6,648 nt of DNA from Roseiarcus sp043784465 (GTDB taxonomy: Bacteria > Pseudomonadota > Alphaproteobacteria > Rhizobiales > Beijerinckiaceae): positions 1 through 6,648 of the forward strand of contig JAYVYJ010000168.1 of the NCBI GenBank assembly GCA_043784465.1. The letters are read 5' to 3'. This document shows, in pieces, positions 5,851-6,648 of this stretch; positions within the stretch are counted from its first letter, which is position 1; the number at the start of each line of letters is the position of its first letter. The notes under the pieces are model-generated. The model searched no databases and was not told the DNA's origin. It saw only the letters and a list, made by a program, of their open reading frames with translations. The position numbers were made by a program, and so were the translations under genes.

Positions 5851-6648
5851 ACACCGGCTTGCTGCGCTGGCGCGACGCCACGGCGGGGTCGGCTCTGCGG
5901 CACATCTGCGGCGGCAGCCCCCGCAGGATCAGTTCCGCGTCAGCGACCGTCAGCCGCCCGATATTGTAGAGCGCATCTTTCATCCCGCCCGTACGGTGCG
6001 CGGAAAGCAGCATGTCCTCGACGCTGCGCACGGGATCGCCCGCAGGGACCGGCTCCTGGGGAAAAACATCCGTGGCGCCGAGCAAGCGGCCCGAGCGCAC
6101 CTGGGCGACGAACGCATCGAAATCGACGACCGCCGCCCGGCTCATCAGCAAGAAGGCGGAGCCTGGTTCAATCAACGCAAATTCCCGCTCGCCAAGAAAA
6201 CCCTGATTTTCCGTAGTCGCGCCCGCGAACACGACAACGATCCGCGAGGTGCGCAAAAGCTCGTCCAGTGAAACCGGGACGGCGTCGCGCGCGCGGATGA
6301 GTTCGTCGGGAAGCCAGGGGTCGTAGACGGCGACGCGGTTGCGGAACGGCGCGATCAGGCGGCGAAACGTTCGCCCGAGATCGCCAAAGCCGATAATTCC
6401 AACCGGGGCGCCGGTGAACATAAAGCTGCGCGCGTTGCCGTCGAGACCGTATTGTTCTTCGCCGCGCCGAAAGTTGCGGTCGGCCCTCGTGATCCCTCGA
6501 CATAGGTCGATGGCCATTGCGAGCGTGGATTCCGCCACCGCTTCGGCGAAGGCGGAGCTTGGCGTGAGCACGGGAATCCCGCGCTCCTGACAGAATGCGT
6601 AATCGACATTGGGAAGAAAATTCGTCTCGACATTGATGATCGCACGCA
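5840..6648 (-). CDS. D-2-hydroxyacid dehydrogenase family protein, C-terminal part (runs off the right edge)
   Basis: This is an NAD-dependent oxidoreductase of the D-isomer-specific 2-hydroxyacid dehydrogenase family (SerA/GyaR-like). About 269 residues are visible; the frame stays open to the right edge, so the N-terminus lies outside. The Rossmann motif GFGDLG (6374-6391) is followed 18 residues later by an Asp in VAVYDP, typical of NAD rather than NADP use. The catalytic triad is in place: Arg in MSRAAVVD (6137-6139), Glu in DVFPQEP (6053-6055) and His in SAHRTGG (5996-5998). The surrounding motifs deviate: RAAVVD instead of RGxxVD, and SAHRTGG instead of TPHxAG. It is therefore probably active but not a standard phosphoglycerate dehydrogenase. 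It converges on the isomerase gene with 7 bases between stops, so it belongs to another transcript. A link to the same sugar pathway is possible but not shown. Confidence 0.88.
   Translation of the reverse strand, partial: RAIINVETNFLPNVDYAFCQERGIPVLTPSSAFAEAVAESTLAMAIDLCRGITRADRNFRRGEEQYGLDGNARSFMFTGAPVGIIGFGDLGRTFRRLIAPFRNRVAVYDPWLPDELIRARDAVPVSLDELLRTSRIVVVFAGATTENQGFLGEREFALIEPGSAFLLMSRAAVVDFDAFVAQVRSGRLLGATDVFPQEPVPAGDPVRSVEDMLLSAHRTGGMKDALYNIGRLTVADAELILRGLPPQMCRRADPAVASRQRSKPVSIT

Noticed and set aside
1..6648. CRISPR arrays, tRNAs, rRNAs, insertion sequences or phage genes
   Set aside because: No direct-repeat arrays, terminal inverted repeats, transposase or integrase motifs, or RNA-gene signatures were seen.

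Overview
The window is GC-rich with strongly G/C-ending codons. Its gene types (a YtfQRT-YjfF-like sugar transporter, a LacI regulator with a GYELP hinge, a SIS-domain isomerase) fit an alphaproteobacterium, most likely Hyphomicrobiales. That placement is inferred from composition and remembered family resemblance, not from a search. It reads as a chromosomal sugar-uptake locus. I see no phage, insertion-sequence, CRISPR, tRNA or rRNA signal.

Layout. Positions 1-491 (minus strand) hold the 5' part of a LacI-family repressor gene that runs off the left edge. A short AT-rich divergent region (about 492-634) carries a promoter-like element with a perfect 15-bp inverted repeat between its -35 and -10 boxes, the natural place for that repressor to bind. 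Next comes a plus-strand operon: periplasmic sugar-binding protein (635-1615), a 121-base gap with a strong stem-loop, double-domain ABC ATPase (1737-3290), permease 1 (3287-4282, overlapping by ATGA), permease 2 (4286-5260, TTG start) and a SIS-domain protein of the 6-phospho-3-hexuloisomerase type (5275-5832). The right end (5840-6648, minus strand) is the C-terminal part of a D-2-hydroxyacid dehydrogenase gene that converges on the operon with only 7 bases between the stop codons.

How the genes work together. Gene order and sequence match the CUT2 transporter YtfQ-YtfR-YtfT-YjfF of E. coli, which imports galactofuranose. Here the binding protein captures a sugar in the periplasm, the two non-identical permeases form the channel, and the fused ATPase powers it. 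The SIS protein is the only catabolic enzyme in the operon within this window. Its family interconverts 3-hexulose 6-phosphate and fructose 6-phosphate, but its phosphate-binding loop is altered and no hexulose-phosphate synthase is visible, so it may handle another sugar phosphate. The dehydrogenase may or may not belong to the same pathway.

Most worth a second look are the non-canonical SIS protein tied to a sugar importer, the operator-like palindrome inside the promoter, the GAAA-capped intercistronic hairpin, and the unusual N-terminus and hinge of the LacI regulator.
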